Source: Diploptera punctata (lineage: Eukaryota; Arthropoda; Insecta; Blattodea; Blaberidae). Taken from it: DNA of 64,000 bases. Under the pieces are notes generated by a model. It was not told the DNA's origin, searched no databases, and saw nothing but the letters and a program-made list of their open reading frames with translations. Both the position numbers and the translations under genes were made by a program. This document shows positions 1 through 9,069 of this stretch, piece by piece. The DNA is taken from contig JASPKZ010001281.1 of the NCBI GenBank assembly GCA_030220185.1, positions 1 to 64,000 on the forward strand, written 5' to 3'. How positions within the stretch are numbered: position 1 is the first letter of the stretch; each line of letters starts with the position of its first letter.

Positions 1-387
1 GTTTGGAAAGGTAATATTAAAAGTAATGTACTTACGTACTTCTCGACTTGCGTATATAATTTAGTTCACTCCCGTACTAATAATTATGTATAATTTTTAT
101 ATTTCGTGTGAATTTATATCTTCATGCGAAGCGTTCAATTGTTTGATAGCAAGGGAATTTTGATAAAACGACTGTAATTGTTTATTCTTGACTGAATTAG
201 TGGCAGATATTTTAAATAAGTTTCAGACTGCATATCAACTACAAATATTTACAGATACGATTAATTGTGATGTAGGAGAAGCGTCGAATGCTGCGGTCCA
301 TTATCTGTTACCAGCAAAGTCGACAAAATATATGAAAAAGTATTCATAATATTTAAAGATTGGTGTAAATTAAAAATATTTTTTGGT
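1..387. other. AT-rich sequence, nothing recognised
   Basis: No coding motif, repeat family or RNA signal that recurs elsewhere in the window was seen here. Confidence 0.5.
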
Positions 388-718
388 ATTATGCTGCCTT
401 GCCACATAGCGGGCCCGGGTTCGATCTCCGTAGGGACAAGTTTCTTGGATGATGGGATTTTTGGGGTTTTTCCTCAACAGTAAGACAAATGCCAGGAAAC
501 TTTAAGGCCCAAACAGTCCCCGAACGTCATCTGGCCATCATTATCATCATTAAGATATTCATTAAGTTTAGGATTAAGGCTTCTCCTGGCGCATCGTTAC
601 CATCATCATCATTATTTATCTTATATCATCGGGGCAGTGTAACTCCGCCTTCCAGGCGCCCCAACCTCAGGTGTGGGTTAGAATAACGCCATGTCAGGAG
701 ATAATACCAAAATGTCGA
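388..718 (+). mobile_element. SINE A, subtype A2 (tRNA-derived)
   Basis: The 5' part keeps the tRNA-like head with a pol III B box (GGTTCGATC) but lacks the first ~30 nt of the head. A body shared by all SINE A copies follows (GTAAGACAAATGCCAGGAAA). It then has the A2 tail with CTCCGCCTTCCAGGCGCCCC and ends near ATGTCGAAATAATAAT, running into a (TAA)n tract. Other A2 copies lie at 4228 and 18030. The assignment rests on comparison of copies inside this window. Confidence 0.8.
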
Positions 719-745
719 AATAATAATAATAATAATAATAATAAT
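719..745. repeat. (TAA)n microsatellite
   Basis: Simple repeat forming the 3' tail of the preceding SINE A2. Confidence 0.9.
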
Positions 746-1249
746 TTATTTTAGATTAGATTAGATTAGATTTATTTAGATTAGATTAGATTTATTTAAC
801 CTGGTGGAGTTAAGGCCATGTGGCCTTCTCTTCCACTCACCAGGACAAACATATATTACATCAGAATATAACAATCTTAATTAACTCTAATATTAAACAC
901 TAAGTAAAAATTTGATCAAAAGATAATATCTAATATACGTATTACGATCTATAATACAACCAGTTAATATTAGTTAAAATTAAGACTAAAACTAATAATA
1001 AAATGTATGCAAGCAAGGCATATTCCTGTCTAGTGTATTATAAAAAACAGGAAAATAATGAGATATAGAAAACTAATTTTACGATTATACAATATTTAAA
1101 AACAAAACAAATAAAAATATTTGTTATTCTTAATATTATTTTCATAAATAATTAAGTATATTAATATTGCTAAAAAGAATACTATCAGTGAGGCGTATAA
1201 GTTAGTTTGTTATTAAATAATTCTTTAGTTTATTTTTGAAGGATGTTAT
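746..1249 (-). mobile_element. LINE-J 3' end, 5'-truncated
   Basis: On the minus strand this matches, with scattered changes, the last ~500 bp of the LINE-J element at 56.5-60.85 kb: the last ORF2 codons, the 3' UTR, and the terminal hairpin whose arms read CCTGGTG and CACCAGG. Its tail is ATTTAGATTAG-like, matching the AAATCTAAAT tail of the long copy. It is a dead-on-arrival 5'-truncated insertion. Its inner end abuts another LINE 3' end at 1250, so it probably inserted near that element's tail. Confidence 0.8.
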
Positions 1250-1430
1250 TTTAGCTGGCAGAGTTAAGGCCATAAGGCCTTCTCTTCCACTCAACCAGCG
1301 AATAGTAAAATTATACAAAAATTACATACATACTACAATTTTAAGATATTAAAATACAGACTAAACAAAATACAATGATGATGTGATCTAATACTAGCTA
1401 ATATTAACAAAAACAGAATATAATAAAATT
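1250..1430 (-). mobile_element. LINE-J-related 3' UTR fragment, second subfamily
   Basis: It starts with a diverged version of the LINE-J terminal hairpin (CTGGCAGAGTTAAGGCCATA on the plus strand, closing with CTCAACCAG) followed by AT-rich 3' UTR-like sequence. The body does not match the neighbouring LINE-J copy, so it is a different subfamily. The right boundary is uncertain. Confidence 0.5.
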
Positions 1431-1536
1431 AAAATGATATAAAATAAAGTAAGTAGCTTCCTACATGATTATTAATGGAATGCTCTATATAGTTGTCAAG
1501 TGGCGTTGAATTAAAATATATTATTTATTAAGCCAA

Positions 1537-1815
1537 GGCGGCTCCGTGGCACAAGCGGTTAGACGCTCGCCTCTCACCGCTGCGCTGGGGTCCCGAGATC
1601 GAGTCTCGGTCACTCCATGTGGGTTTCGTGGTGGACCAAACGGAGCTTGGGCAGATTTTTCTCGGGGTTTTATCCCGTTTTCCCCTGCCATAATTTCATT
1701 CCACCATTTCTCTATACTCATCTCATCCATTTCGTTTCATTTCATTCATCCGCCCCTGTGATGGTTCGTCAGCCGTGGTCGGCCGGCACACTTATCACTC
1801 ACAGATCTCTGCCGC
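1537..1815 (+). mobile_element. SINE B (tRNA-derived)
   Basis: The tRNA-like head begins GGCGGCTCCGTGGC, with A-box-like ACAAGCGGTTAGACGC and B-box-like AGATCGAGTCTCGG. It is followed by the family body GTTTCGTGGTGGACCAAACG and a stretch with TCATTCCACCATTTCT. Related copies lie at 42959, 55905 and 61550. The 3' end differs from the 42959 copy, so tails vary. Confidence 0.8.
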
Positions 1816-1819
1816 ACAC

Positions 1820-2446
1820 TTGACACTTTTAAGTCACGCTTATACAGTTACCTGTTTGTCTAATAATTAACTTTTCTCTATTTATTTAAATTTATACTAT
1901 GCCATTCATATTTTTTCTCGTTTGTTATATATATTGCACATATTATATTTAATTCGTTAAACTTAGAGTAAATCAAAATACATTATAAATAATAATTGTA
2001 TTGTATGAATAACAGGGGGCACGCCGTAGCGTAGTGGTTAAGGCACTGCGCTACAAGCCGGAAGGTCGAGGGTTCAAATCCCGTTGGGGCAGGATTTTTA
2101 AACTGACCCAAACCTTCTGGCGGCACTATGGCCCTGGGGTCGACTCAGCCTCTAACGAAAATGAGTACCAGACGCTTGTTCTGGGGTAAAGGCGGCCGTC
2201 ACGCAGGGCTGACAACCCGGCTGACATAAAGTGCCGATTGTCTAGAAAAAGTGGGAGCCTTAACCTCCTACTACCCCAAGGGCCTCCTGAGGCCTGTTGT
2301 GGGATCACTTTACTTTACTTTGTATGAATAACATGTAATCGTTTATGTTTATTGTAATTTAGATGTAAGACCATTTTTCGTACTTTTTATAACCTGGTTG
2401 AGTGGCAGACAAGACCTTAGGACCTTAACTCTGCCAGGTAAAATGA
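1820..2446 (+). mobile_element. LINE-J-like 3' UTR and terminal hairpin, split by SINE C
   Basis: AT-rich sequence on both sides of the SINE C at 2015-2319 is continuous once the SINE and one target-site copy are removed. It ends at 2391-2446 in a hairpin of the LINE-J 3' type (ACCTGGTTGAGTGGCAG closing with CTGCCAGGT), followed by a (TAA)n tail. The hairpin is clear; that the upstream part belongs to the same 3' UTR is inference. Confidence 0.5.
2015..2319 (+). mobile_element. SINE C with perfect 14-bp target duplication
   Basis: The tRNA-like head starts GGGGGCACGCCGTAGCGTAG and has a B box GGTTCAAATCC. The body contains GGTCGACTCAGCCTCTAACG and the tail is CTTTACTTTACTT. The 14-bp direct repeat TTGTATGAATAACA lies at 2001-2014 and 2320-2333, so both ends are precisely defined. 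Other copies are at 30163 and 34546, both minus. Confidence 0.92.
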
Positions 2447-2450
2447 AGAC

Positions 2451-2494
<44 letters not shown>

Positions 2495-2519
2495 TATTAT
2501 TATTATTATTATTATTATA
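2447..2519. repeat. (TAA)n / (ATT)n microsatellite
   Basis: A run of TAA units followed directly by ATT units. Together they form a perfect AT-only inverted repeat at the tail of the LINE-like 3' end. Confidence 0.9.
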
Positions 2520-2582
2520 TTAGGGGCCTCATCTCATCTCGTCCCTTGCCCCGACCCTGGGTTGGATACGAGTTGAGGATAT
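2520..2582 (+). mobile_element. SINE B 3' tail fragment
   Basis: Contains CTCGTCCCTTGCCCCGACC and GGATACGAGTTGAGGATATT, which match the far 3' end of the SINE B copy at 42959-43276. The rest of the element is missing. It lies between two ATT microsatellites. Confidence 0.6.
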
Positions 2583-2658
2583 TATTATTATTATTGTTAT
2601 TATTATTATTATTATATTATTATTATTATTATTATTTTATTATTATTATTATTTATTA
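2583..2658. repeat. (ATT)n microsatellite
   Basis: Imperfect trinucleotide repeat with one GTT interruption and a few frame slips. Confidence 0.9.
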
Positions 2659-2769
2659 AGTCAATTACTTTTCTTCCCTAGGGAAGTAAGTTGAGCAATT
2701 ACATGCTGTTGTCAAATGATACCAAGACCTATCTGGTAAATTCAACTTACTTCCCTAAAAACAGAATGA

Positions 2770-2915
2770 TAAACACTGGTCAACATGATTTTTGTCTCAT
2801 GAGTACCAATAGTTGTACTTAATGTAATTTTTTTATCGTCTTTTAAAATATGTATTCGGAATTTCTCCATCACCCACAGTTTTTTTTATTTCAATTTCAA
2901 TTAATGGATTTAAAT
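2770..2915 (+). repeat. Repeat H, non-coding part
   Basis: The same sequence occurs inverted at about 24265-24400. Shared pieces include ATTCGGAATTTCTCCATCAC and GAGTACCAATAGTTGTACTT. In both places it lies next to the same coding remnant, so the two are parts of one dispersed element of unknown class. Confidence 0.6.
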
Positions 2916-2963
2916 AATTAGTCTTTTAAAATAAACATTAAAGGGATTACGTCAAAATCAAAA

Positions 2964-3372
2964 CATACAGTGGTGTACCCTGACTTGCAATCTGCAATGA
3001 GACCAGTTCCACTCTGCGAAGAATTGCCCATACCAAAACCTCCAGAACATGTGACAATAGATGAAGAGAGCTCAGATTCTGATAGAAGTAAGGAAGAAGA
3101 AGAAGAAACAGATTTTTTGGTGATACAACTTTTGAACAAAGCTGTTCATCTGGGCCTCATTTATTGACTCAAGAAGATCTTAACGATCTCATACGAAATT
3201 TAAAGTTATCCAAAACCAGTCTGAAATGCTTGGTTCGCGGCTAAAAGCATGGAATATTTCGGAAACCTTGCGCGATGGAGAAAAGCCGATATCATATTTG
3301 AATTCAGGAGAAAAAGCACTATCAGAATCACATATTTTTCTTTCTGAGACAAAAAACAAGTTTATTTTTTGT
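2964..3372 (+). pseudogene. Decayed ORF of repeat H: acidic protein fragment
   Basis: About 65 codons are open from 2970, with DLQSAMRPVPLCEELPIPKP followed by an acidic stretch (DEESSDSDRSKEEEEE). After a frame change the reading continues as LTQEDLNDLIRNLKLSK and then LGSRLK. The pattern resembles an uncharacterised protein I remember as repeated in arthropod genomes (Ser/Glu/Asp-rich linker, then LNDLVRDL and LGSRLKE-like segments), thought to travel with mobile DNA. No function is known to me. A truncated inverted copy of its end lies at 23865-23995. Frameshifts and stops mean no intact product. Confidence 0.5.
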
Positions 3373-3788
3373 TGCTCAGTGAATTAGACCATTATTAATA
3401 TTGGAGTGAAAACAAAATTTGTTACCCATGAGTAAAGCAACATATGCTCTAGTGACTCTAATAATAAGTATTTACATAGCCTGTAGTATCCTATATATAT
3501 TTCATAATAGGAGGACGTATGAAATGCATAATTATCCTGTAATAAGCTCAATGTTCCCATATCGTTAATGTAACCACTTTGAGTGAGGTTTTGACATTAT
3601 AAATTTAGGTTATGCATTTCCCAGCATGCCATATTGATAATGTCTAGTGTTATGGAACTGTCTCTCGCGTGACCTGTCATGCTGATAAGTCGATCATTAA
3701 CGACTTTTTTTATTCCTCTTGCTCTTTCTTTCAGTGACGGTATCTCTGTTTACACACATATACACAAGAGTAATATTTTATAACGTTC
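3373..3788. other. No gene seen
   Basis: AT-rich sequence with no recurring motif or coding pattern. Confidence 0.5.
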
Positions 3789-3800
3789 CTAACAAATAAT

Positions 3801-4142
3801 CCATCCATTAGTAATTCTGCCCGAAGGCAGGTCCTTCACTGCGATCATAGCATTTTCATGCTATACTTGCAGCTTTACTAGGGAATTGTAGGTGTGGTAG
3901 CTTCCGTTGCTTTCCACACCGGTGAAGGATGATGATGATGATGATAATGATAATGATAAGGATGATGATGATGGCCATATGATTTCGGGGACCATTTGGG
4001 CCTTAAAGTTTTCCTGACATTTGTCTTACAGGTGAGGAAAAACCCCGATAAAACTCCCCCAGAAAAACTGCCCCGACCAGGGATCGAACCCGGGCCCGCT
4101 GCGTGACAAGGCAGCACGCTACCTGGAGACCACAGCGGTGGA
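3801..4142 (-). mobile_element. SINE A, subtype A1, with 12-bp target duplication
   Basis: Minus-strand copy. The head is at the right end (TCCACCGCTGTGGTCTC when read on the minus strand) and the A1 tail at the left. The tail carries the small palindrome around AGCATGAAAATGCTATGA and ends in TAATGGATGG. The direct repeat CTAACAAATAAT at 3789-3800 and 4143-4154 fixes both ends. Open reading frames across it are SINE sequence, not genes. Confidence 0.92.
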
Positions 4143-4227
4143 CTAACAAATAATAATAAACGAGAAATAATAGTAAACGATGAATAATAACAAACGAATA
4201 ATTATAACAAATTAATATATTTTTTTC

Positions 4228-4565
4228 ATTTCGACATTCTGGTATTCCCTCCTGGCCTGATGTTATTGTAACCCACTGCTGAGGTTGGGACGCCTAGAAG
4301 GCGGAGTTACACTGCCCCGATGATATATGATAGGGGGTGATAATGATGCGCCAGGAGAGGCCTTAATCCTAAACTTAATGAATATTATAATGACGGCCAG
4401 ATGATGTTCGGGGGCCGTTTGGGCCTTAAAGTTTCCTGACATTTGTCTTATAGGTAAGGAAAAACCCCGAAAAAACCATGACCCAGGAAATTTTCCTGAT
4501 CGGGGATTGAACCTGGGCCCGCTGCGTGACAAGGCAGACGCTACCTCGAGGCCACAGTGGTGGAC
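4228..4565 (-). mobile_element. SINE A, subtype A2
   Basis: Minus-strand copy with head at the right (B box near 4500-4515) and A2 tail at the left, ending ATGTCGAAATGAAAAA. It sits about 75 bp from the A1 copy at 3801. No target duplication was recognised. Confidence 0.8.
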
Positions 4566-4819
4566 AATAGAAAAGTGTAACAAATATTCCTGAGAGTTTT
4601 TGGAATCAGATTTAACTTAATTTTTTGTATTTTAGTCATCCGAATTCAATTATATTAATCTGCATTTTTGCGAATTCCGACGGAATGAAGGTATTGAGGT
4701 CGTTCTTGTGAAAATATGTTGAAGTTGGTTTTACACATCTTCAGTAATCCTATCTATTACACATCGAAAATGACTATGAAAAAATACAGTAGACATTTAT
4801 CTAAAAAAAAAAATGAACT

Positions 4820-4890
4820 GAAAATGTATATAACTGTTATTCTCCCTTTTATATATTATATGGATGCAAACATGGAGTGTTAATTTAAGG
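4820..4890 (+). pseudogene. LINE-P ORF2 fragment, left piece
   Basis: Reads as KMYITVILPFYILYGC, the conserved KIYKTIILPVILYGCETW segment found after the RT domain in LINE-P. The reading resumes at 5609 on the far side of a MITE-like insert. Confidence 0.65.
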
Positions 4891-5608
4891 GGGGTGATGG
4901 ATGAAATTTCTATTTTCTACATGTTTTGAGCTTGAGACGTGAGTTTTCGTACAAATATTGACTGCATGATATATAATGATGTGTTTAAGTTTCTTCTTGG
5001 GAAACATTTATTTTATGAGTTATTAAATATTATATTTAAAAAAATTACATATATATTATAATTAAATTGGTTCCACAATTTTTTAGTAAAATGTCTGATT
5101 TTATACAAGACCCTTCAAATATTTAGAAAAACATCATGCATTAGAATTGTTTTAATGTGAATACAAAGGGAGAAAAAAATAATGTTGTAAGTTACCTCAT
5201 GCGTGGAATTACAAAAAAATAATTCTATACATTTTATTTTTTATTTCTTAAAATACTAATTTAATTATGAAGCCCATGCACTACGTTGTTACTCATTGGT
5301 TTTAGGACATGATGTAAAAATTTGAACCTTCTAGGACCCAAAATGTGTGAATTCCATTCAATGTTGAATGTATTTAAAAATGCAGTGAAAATAAATATGC
5401 AGAAAAACAAGTTTAAAGATTTGCATGCAGTTTAAATACAATATGTAACATACAGGCCTAATCAGCACTTTAGGGCACTTAGAAGCGTCATAGGCCTCTG
5501 AAATGTTGCCAACATATCCATTAGAGTACAAGCTATTTTTTAATACAAAAAACAAAAATGCCAATTTTGATCTCAAATGGTCAATTTTTTTACACATCAC
5601 CCCCCCCT
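4891..5608. mobile_element. MITE-like element inserted in LINE-P
   Basis: Inserted between the two halves of a LINE-P fragment. It begins GGGGTGATGGATG and ends CACATCACCCCC, giving short terminal inverted repeats around GGGGTGATG. TTAA lies just left of it and TAAA just right, both from the LINE word TTTAAGGGAGG, so a piggyBac-like TTAA target is possible. There is no transposase in its ~715 bp, which otherwise hold only AT-rich sequence. Confidence 0.5.
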
Positions 5609-6012
5609 AAAGGGAGGGAGGATAAAATATTAGGAGTACCGTATTTGAGAATAAGCTTGTTATGAAAAAAATTGGACGAAACAGAGGACAACAGACAGGC
5701 GACTGAAGACTACTTAACAGTGAGCTACATAATCTTTATATGTAACCAGATATGATAGGAACAGTTAAGTATCGTTGACTGCAATGGGCATGACATGTGG
5801 CACGAATGAGGATTTAAAGAGGGTTTTGGAAAGTTATTGTAGAAAAATTAGAGAGAAAGCGCCTAATAGGTAGGCCAAGAATGAGGTGGGAAAATAACAA
5901 TAATGATTTGAGGGAAATAGATTATATAGGAGATAATTGGAAAACAGCTGTGGGTAGGGATGTACGGAGAGCTTATTTTCCCTCAGCCATTAATCTATGG
6001 TTTCGATAGTGC
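5609..6012 (+). pseudogene. LINE-P ORF2 C-terminal fragment, right piece
   Basis: Conserved LINE-P landmarks are visible through several frameshifts and stops: HVARM near 5795, then KLERKRLIGRPRMRWENN, then a degenerate INLWFR ending and the AGTTAGTTAG-type tail. This domain follows the reverse transcriptase domain in the LINE-P element at 30.5 kb. Confidence 0.8.
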
Positions 6013-6107
6013 CAGAGAGTTAATTAGTTAGTTAGGTAATTAGACTGTATGTTTAACTTTCTAGCTAAAACACTTTTTTGTTTTATCGGAAACAAACATG
6101 TCATCCC

Positions 6108-6435
6108 TCCATCCATAGTAATTTTGCCCTAGGGTAGGTCTTTCACTGTAATAAAAGCATTATCATGCTATGATTTGCAGCTTTACTAGGGAATTGTAGG
6201 TGTGGTAGTTTTCCGTTGCTTTCCACACCAGTGAAGGATGATAATGATAAGGATGATGATGATGGCCTTATGATTTCGTGGACCGTTTGTGCCTTAACGA
6301 TTTCCTGACATTTGTCTTACAGGTGAGGAAAAACCCCGATAAAAACCTCACCCAGAAAAACTGCCCCGACCGCGGACCGAACCCGGACCCGCTGCGTGAC
6401 AAGACAGCACGCTACCTCGAGACCACAGCGGTGGA
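6108..6435 (-). mobile_element. SINE A, subtype A1
   Basis: Minus-strand copy from CCATCCATAGTAATTTTGCC (tail) to CAGCGGTGGA (head). The open frame across it (including CPDRGPNPDPLRD) is antisense SINE sequence that is a frequent false gene call. No target duplication was found. Confidence 0.85.
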
Positions 6436-6744
6436 CCATATAGCAATTAATTATAAAATGAAGATCGAGTACTTTAACCAGCAAAATCGGAGCATTAGGG
6501 GTAGGAGTTCATCTGAAATTAAAATTTAAAAATCGATCTATTAATCGCAACTTTAGTTTTTTTGGCAACGAAACTTAGTATAAAATAAACGAAGAAGGTA
6601 TTTTAAAAAATTAGTGAAATCGAATCATTAGGTTGTATTATTACTATCGATACAAAAATTTAAAACTGTCGAAATTTTAGATCATATGCGGAACTATACA
6701 TAAAACCTTAAAGAACAAAACAAAACGAAGTTGATTTAAGTTTT
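6436..6744. other. No gene seen
   Basis: AT-rich spacer with no recognised motif. Confidence 0.45.
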
Positions 6745-6892
6745 TTAAAACATTGGCAGTTCCTGCATTATTTTGTGGGAGTGAAACTTGGGTAATGAAA
6801 AAATTATAAAGTAGAAATCAAAGCGTGTAAATGAACTTCCTTAGAAGAACAAAAGACTGCACAATATTCGATCGGATAAAGAATGTGGTGGC
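6745..6892 (+). pseudogene. LINE-Q ORF2 fragment, left piece
   Basis: Reads as LAVPALFCGSETWVMKKL with decay afterwards, matching the LPLLLYGSENW / KSRDKSR region of LINE-Q at 11.3 kb. The LINE-Q 3' end resumes at about 7972 after a Tc1/mariner-type insert. Confidence 0.55.
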
Positions 6893-7925
6893 CCTCTAAG
6901 TAACGACACAGATACCACCTTTCTTGTGTAGAGGGAAACACTTTTGCCAGCATAGCAGGTGTGATTGCAGCTACTGCTGCAGCTATTCGGTTTTTCAATT
7001 GCTGTAAGGAGTTGATCTTCACTTCATACACATTGGACTTAACGAAACCCCAACACAGAAGTCTAGTGGTGTCAGATCTGGAGAGCGGGCCGCCCAAATT
7101 ATTGGTCAACAACGACCGATCCACCTACCAGGGAAAACTTCGTTGAGATGTTCACGAACAATGATGGTAAAATTGAGTGGTGCACCATCTTGCTGGAAAA
7201 CCACAGTATCTTGTACAGCATCCTGTGCCAGCTGCTGTTCCAGGTATTGTTCTAACATGTCAAGATAGTTACTTCCAGTTGCTGTTGTTTCCGCAAACAT
7301 GAACGGCCCGTAGATTTATGTTTTTGTTATTCCCAGCCACTCATTTGCTTTGGTGTATCTCTCTCTGAAACTCTTGTATGGTATTTGGTTGTTCGCCTGC
7401 CCAAATTCTACAATTATGCCTATTGACATGTCCACATGTGTGGAATGTTGCCTCATCACTGAACATATGTTCCATGAGGTCTTCATTTTCAATGGCTTTA
7501 ATTGGTCATCACACATAGCTTGTCAAGCTACATAGTCTTCTGGTTCAAGCTTGTGTATTATCTGGGTGTGATAAGGACGTTTGTTCAGTTTGAAGTGCTA
7601 GGTACGCCATACAGTGCTTTGGGATATTCCCAACTCTCTACTGAGTCTTCTGGTTGTTGCACCGGGACTACGTGAGATGGCACCCTGTATGGTTTTGCAC
7701 GTCTTCTGTTGTTGTAGCTGGCCTCCCTCTACGTGCCTCATCAACAACAGATCCCGTCCGTTTCATTATCAGTACCAGATCTCTAATAGCTTGCCTGCTA
7801 GGACCTGATTTTCTGAACTTTCTAGTGAATTCTTCTTAAACCTGCCCGTACGTCAATTCTCGCACACGAGCGAAAACGACAGCTAATCTTTCCTCTGTTT
7901 TTAGCATAGTTTCAAATTACCTATA
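6893..7925 (-). pseudogene. Tc1/mariner-type transposase pseudogene
   Basis: A minus-strand DDE transposase broken by several frameshifts. The first catalytic Asp is in FSDEATFH (7441-7464), the second in QQDGAP (around 7187), the third in SPDLTPLDF (around 7071), about 38 codons beyond the second if one small frameshift is allowed. This is followed by WGFVKSNVY and a C-terminal LQQLKNRIAAAVAAIT segment. Upstream, SRELGISQSTVWRT near 7590-7640 looks like the DNA-binding helix-turn-helix. It would cut and paste its own element, but it cannot be expressed intact. It interrupts a LINE-Q remnant. Terminal repeats were not recognised, so the element limits are approximate. Confidence 0.8.
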
Positions 7926-7971
7926 ACAAAAATACATAAATTAAAGATATGAGGAAAAGTCAAGAGACTTT

Positions 7972-8095
7972 TGAATCATCATGTATATAGCATGTAGGAA
8001 GGCCAGTGAAAAGAGGGACAGAAGAAATGTGAGGCCGAACAGGCAATTTGCCTAGCCCGTGAAGTGAAGAAGAAAAAGAATCATTAGTAGTGGGA
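7972..8095 (+). pseudogene. LINE-Q 3' end, right piece
   Basis: CATGTAGGAAGGCCAGTGAA followed by CCGAACAGGCAATTTGCC and an AAG/GAA-rich tail corresponds to the 3' end of LINE-Q (compare 11.64-11.72 kb and 22.54-22.6 kb). Confidence 0.55.
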
Positions 8096-8279
8096 TATAT
8101 CTGAAATCTTAATTTAAAAATTGCTCTAAGAGCGACCATATTTACTTCTTTGCAATGTATGCTATACCTTTTAATTAATGCTTAAATTAGCACTGTATCC
8201 TCATTATCATATTAGGCCTATTAAAATCCCTGGTTTAGTATGATTGTATGACAAATTAAATTTGAAGAGAAAAATATAT

Positions 8280-8351
8280 GCCTAAATCGGGATTTGTACC
8301 CAATATTTCTGGTTCTGTACACCAGTGCTTCAACGATTTAAGCTCTTAGGC
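8280..8351 (-). tRNA. tRNA-like cloverleaf, ACA in anticodon position (left module)
   Basis: Seventy-two nt. On the minus strand, acceptor GCCTAAG pairs with TTTAGGC (one G-T), D stem GCTT pairs with AAGC, anticodon stem CTGGT pairs with ACCAG around loop GTACAGA, and T stem TTGGG pairs with CCCGA around TACAAAT. All helices are intact. The loop gives ACA at positions 34-36, which would read UGU, yet animal tRNA-Cys normally has GCA. The T loop deviates from TTC (TAC). TTTTT follows about 8 nt downstream and could terminate pol III. It may be a tRNA-derived mobile module rather than a working tRNA. Confidence 0.5.
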
Positions 8352-8371
8352 ATCACGAATTAAACATAAAT

Positions 8372-8443
8372 GTCTATTAGCTTAAATCGTTAAAGCACTG
8401 GCGTACAGAACCAGAGATATTGGGTTCAAATCCCGATTTAGGC
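8372..8443 (+). tRNA. tRNA-like cloverleaf, ACA in anticodon position (right module)
   Basis: Mirror copy of the left module, 20 nt away and divergent from it. The D stem (GCTT/AAGC), the T arm (TTGGG TTCAAAT CCCGA, with a proper B box) and loop GTACAGA are kept. The anticodon stem has one mismatch (CTGGC/ACCAG) and the 5' acceptor strand has decayed (GTCTATT against TTTAGGC, about five pairs). It is therefore the more degenerate of the pair in the acceptor but the better one in the B box. Confidence 0.45.
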
Positions 8444-8520
8444 ATATATTTATCTCTTGAAATTTAATTTGTCATTGAGTGAGAAGTGATACATTTAATA
8501 TTTAATGATTGTATGTGCGA

Positions 8521-9025
8521 ATGGTTTGTTTCGTCTTAATGTTGTGTCGTCTCGGATATGGCTCTGAAATTGATCTGACCACTCAGGACCTCTATGTCCA
8601 TGTGAGGCCCAAAAAGTAATTGAGTAGTAGTAGGACTTTATTAGACTAAAATTAAGATACCGTATATGCAATTTTATTTACAAATATGTGTCGCACGGGC
8701 CGTAAGCCGTAGGCTACGTGCCATTGAGAGTCCGTTACAATAACATATTATTTGGTAATAATATAGCATATAAAATAGTATTGCAATTAGATAATATTAC
8801 AATTACATTAATTAGGTTTTAGAATTATTAAGAATTAATGATATTACATTTTGCTAACATATATATTTATTCACGAATGAGTGTTATTTTCCAGTCACCG
8901 GAAAAGTAAAAGAAAGAGAAACAGTTCAAAAACCCTCTCCCAACAGGTAATGCACTGTAAGGCCCGGGTGAGTTGTCGACATGTAAAAAGTACCTATAAG
9001 GTGAGAGGTTAAACTGAGTTATAGA
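8521..9025 (+). repeat. Repeat I copy, split by an insert
   Basis: The outer parts 8521-8625 and about 8905-9025 match 19060-19275. Shared pieces are GTTTCGTCTTAATGTTGTG-like, CACTGTAAGGCCCGG and GTACCTATAAGGTGAGAGGT-like. The middle (about 8630-8900) is absent from the other copy. It begins AGTAGTAGGACTTTATTAG and may be a minus-strand LINE 3' end, but I could not match it to another copy here. Confidence 0.55.
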
Positions 9026-9069
9026 AGAAGAAGGTATATCGTTATTATTGAAATTATATAAACCGTTAT

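Larger units (their letters stand above)
8251..8474. repeat. Palindrome made of two head-to-head tRNA-like modules
   Basis: The arms 8251-8345 and 8380-8474 are near-perfect inverted repeats around a 34-bp centre. Each arm holds one tRNA-like module (described separately) and AT-rich flank ending GACAAATTAAATTT / AAATTTAATTTGTC. The same architecture recurs at 18673-18954 with a different primary sequence. Confidence 0.85.

Noticed and set aside
746..800. TTAGATTAGATT runs as possible insect telomere (TTAGG) repeats
   Set aside because: The unit is TTAGAT, not TTAGG, and it is the tail of a LINE-J 3' end.
6278..6529. Open frame with CPDRGPNPDPLRD
   Set aside because: Antisense translation of SINE A, a well-known source of false gene models.
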